13,726 nt of DNA from Chloroflexota bacterium (GTDB lineage Bacteria; Chloroflexota; Anaerolineae; Anaerolineales; Villigracilaceae), in NCBI GenBank assembly GCA_021796155.1, contig JAJYOO010000028.1, positions 1-13,726 of the forward strand. The letters run 5' to 3'. The notes beneath the pieces were generated by a model that saw only the letters and a list, made by a program, of their open reading frames with translations, did not search any database and was not told where the DNA came from. The stretch's first letter is position 1. Each line of letters opens with the position of its first letter. This document shows, piece by piece, positions 13,686 to 13,726 of the stretch. Position numbers and translations under genes: made by a program.

Positions 13686-13726
13686 TTAATATTTCTCCTC
13701 AACGTATTCACCGACTGCGTAACTTG
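13686..13726 (-). CDS. C-terminal end of an unidentified protein
   Basis: The minus strand is open from the window edge to a TAA at 13686-13688. It encodes only the last 12 residues, SYAVGEYVEEKY. The composition looks like a natural protein C-terminus, and the palindromic repeat begins 24 nt beyond the stop, as at the other intergenic site. The fragment is too short to identify; the open frame could be chance. Confidence 0.4.
   Translation of the reverse strand, partial: SYAVGEYVEEKY

Overview
The window looks like chromosomal DNA of an uncultured or little-studied Chloroflexota bacterium, most likely class Anaerolineae. This rests on gene content and base composition, not on a marker gene: a fused transaldolase/glucose-6-phosphate isomerase next to transketolase and rpiB, a four-helix-bundle (23S rRNA intervening-sequence type) gene flanked by AAGTT/TTGGAAAG-type heptamer repeats, and intergenic TGTCACCCTGAGC palindromes. 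All genes appear intact except the two cut by the window edges. There are no tRNA, rRNA, CRISPR, transposase or phage genes.

Layout. (1) 1-2815, plus strand: the 3' end of a choline-kinase/APH-type phosphotransferase overlaps by 8 nt an 811-residue FAD oxidoreductase plus GcvT-type folate enzyme of the dimethylglycine/sarcosine dehydrogenase family, followed by a hairpin terminator. (2) 2894-5937: a 74-residue Cys-x-x-Cys membrane protein (minus) is divergent from an 896-residue NicO-type (Ni/Co) transporter (plus). The transporter carries a periplasmic-side EF-hand domain, a 13-histidine cytoplasmic loop and a C-terminal six-repeat TolB-like propeller. (3) 6007-12365, minus strand: a carbon-metabolism cluster in the order tkt, small two-TM protein, rpiB, four-helix-bundle gene, tal-pgi fusion, then pterin-4a-carbinolamine dehydratase. 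Tkt, RpiB and Tal-Pgi together supply most of the non-oxidative pentose phosphate pathway and link it to fructose-6-P/glucose-6-P. (4) 12456-13520, plus strand: a coiled-coil / PH-or-GRAM-like / zinc-ribbon protein of unknown function with a good promoter, Shine-Dalgarno sequence and terminator. (5) 13521-13726: terminator, second copy of the palindromic repeat, and the last 12 codons of a minus-strand gene.

The most unusual items are the transporter-propeller fusion with its divergent Cys-rich small gene, the four-helix-bundle gene that looks like a cassette inserted between direct repeats in the pentose phosphate operon, and the paired palindromic elements whose hairpin tips differ in sequence but keep base pairing. 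No complete novel defence or mobile system is visible.
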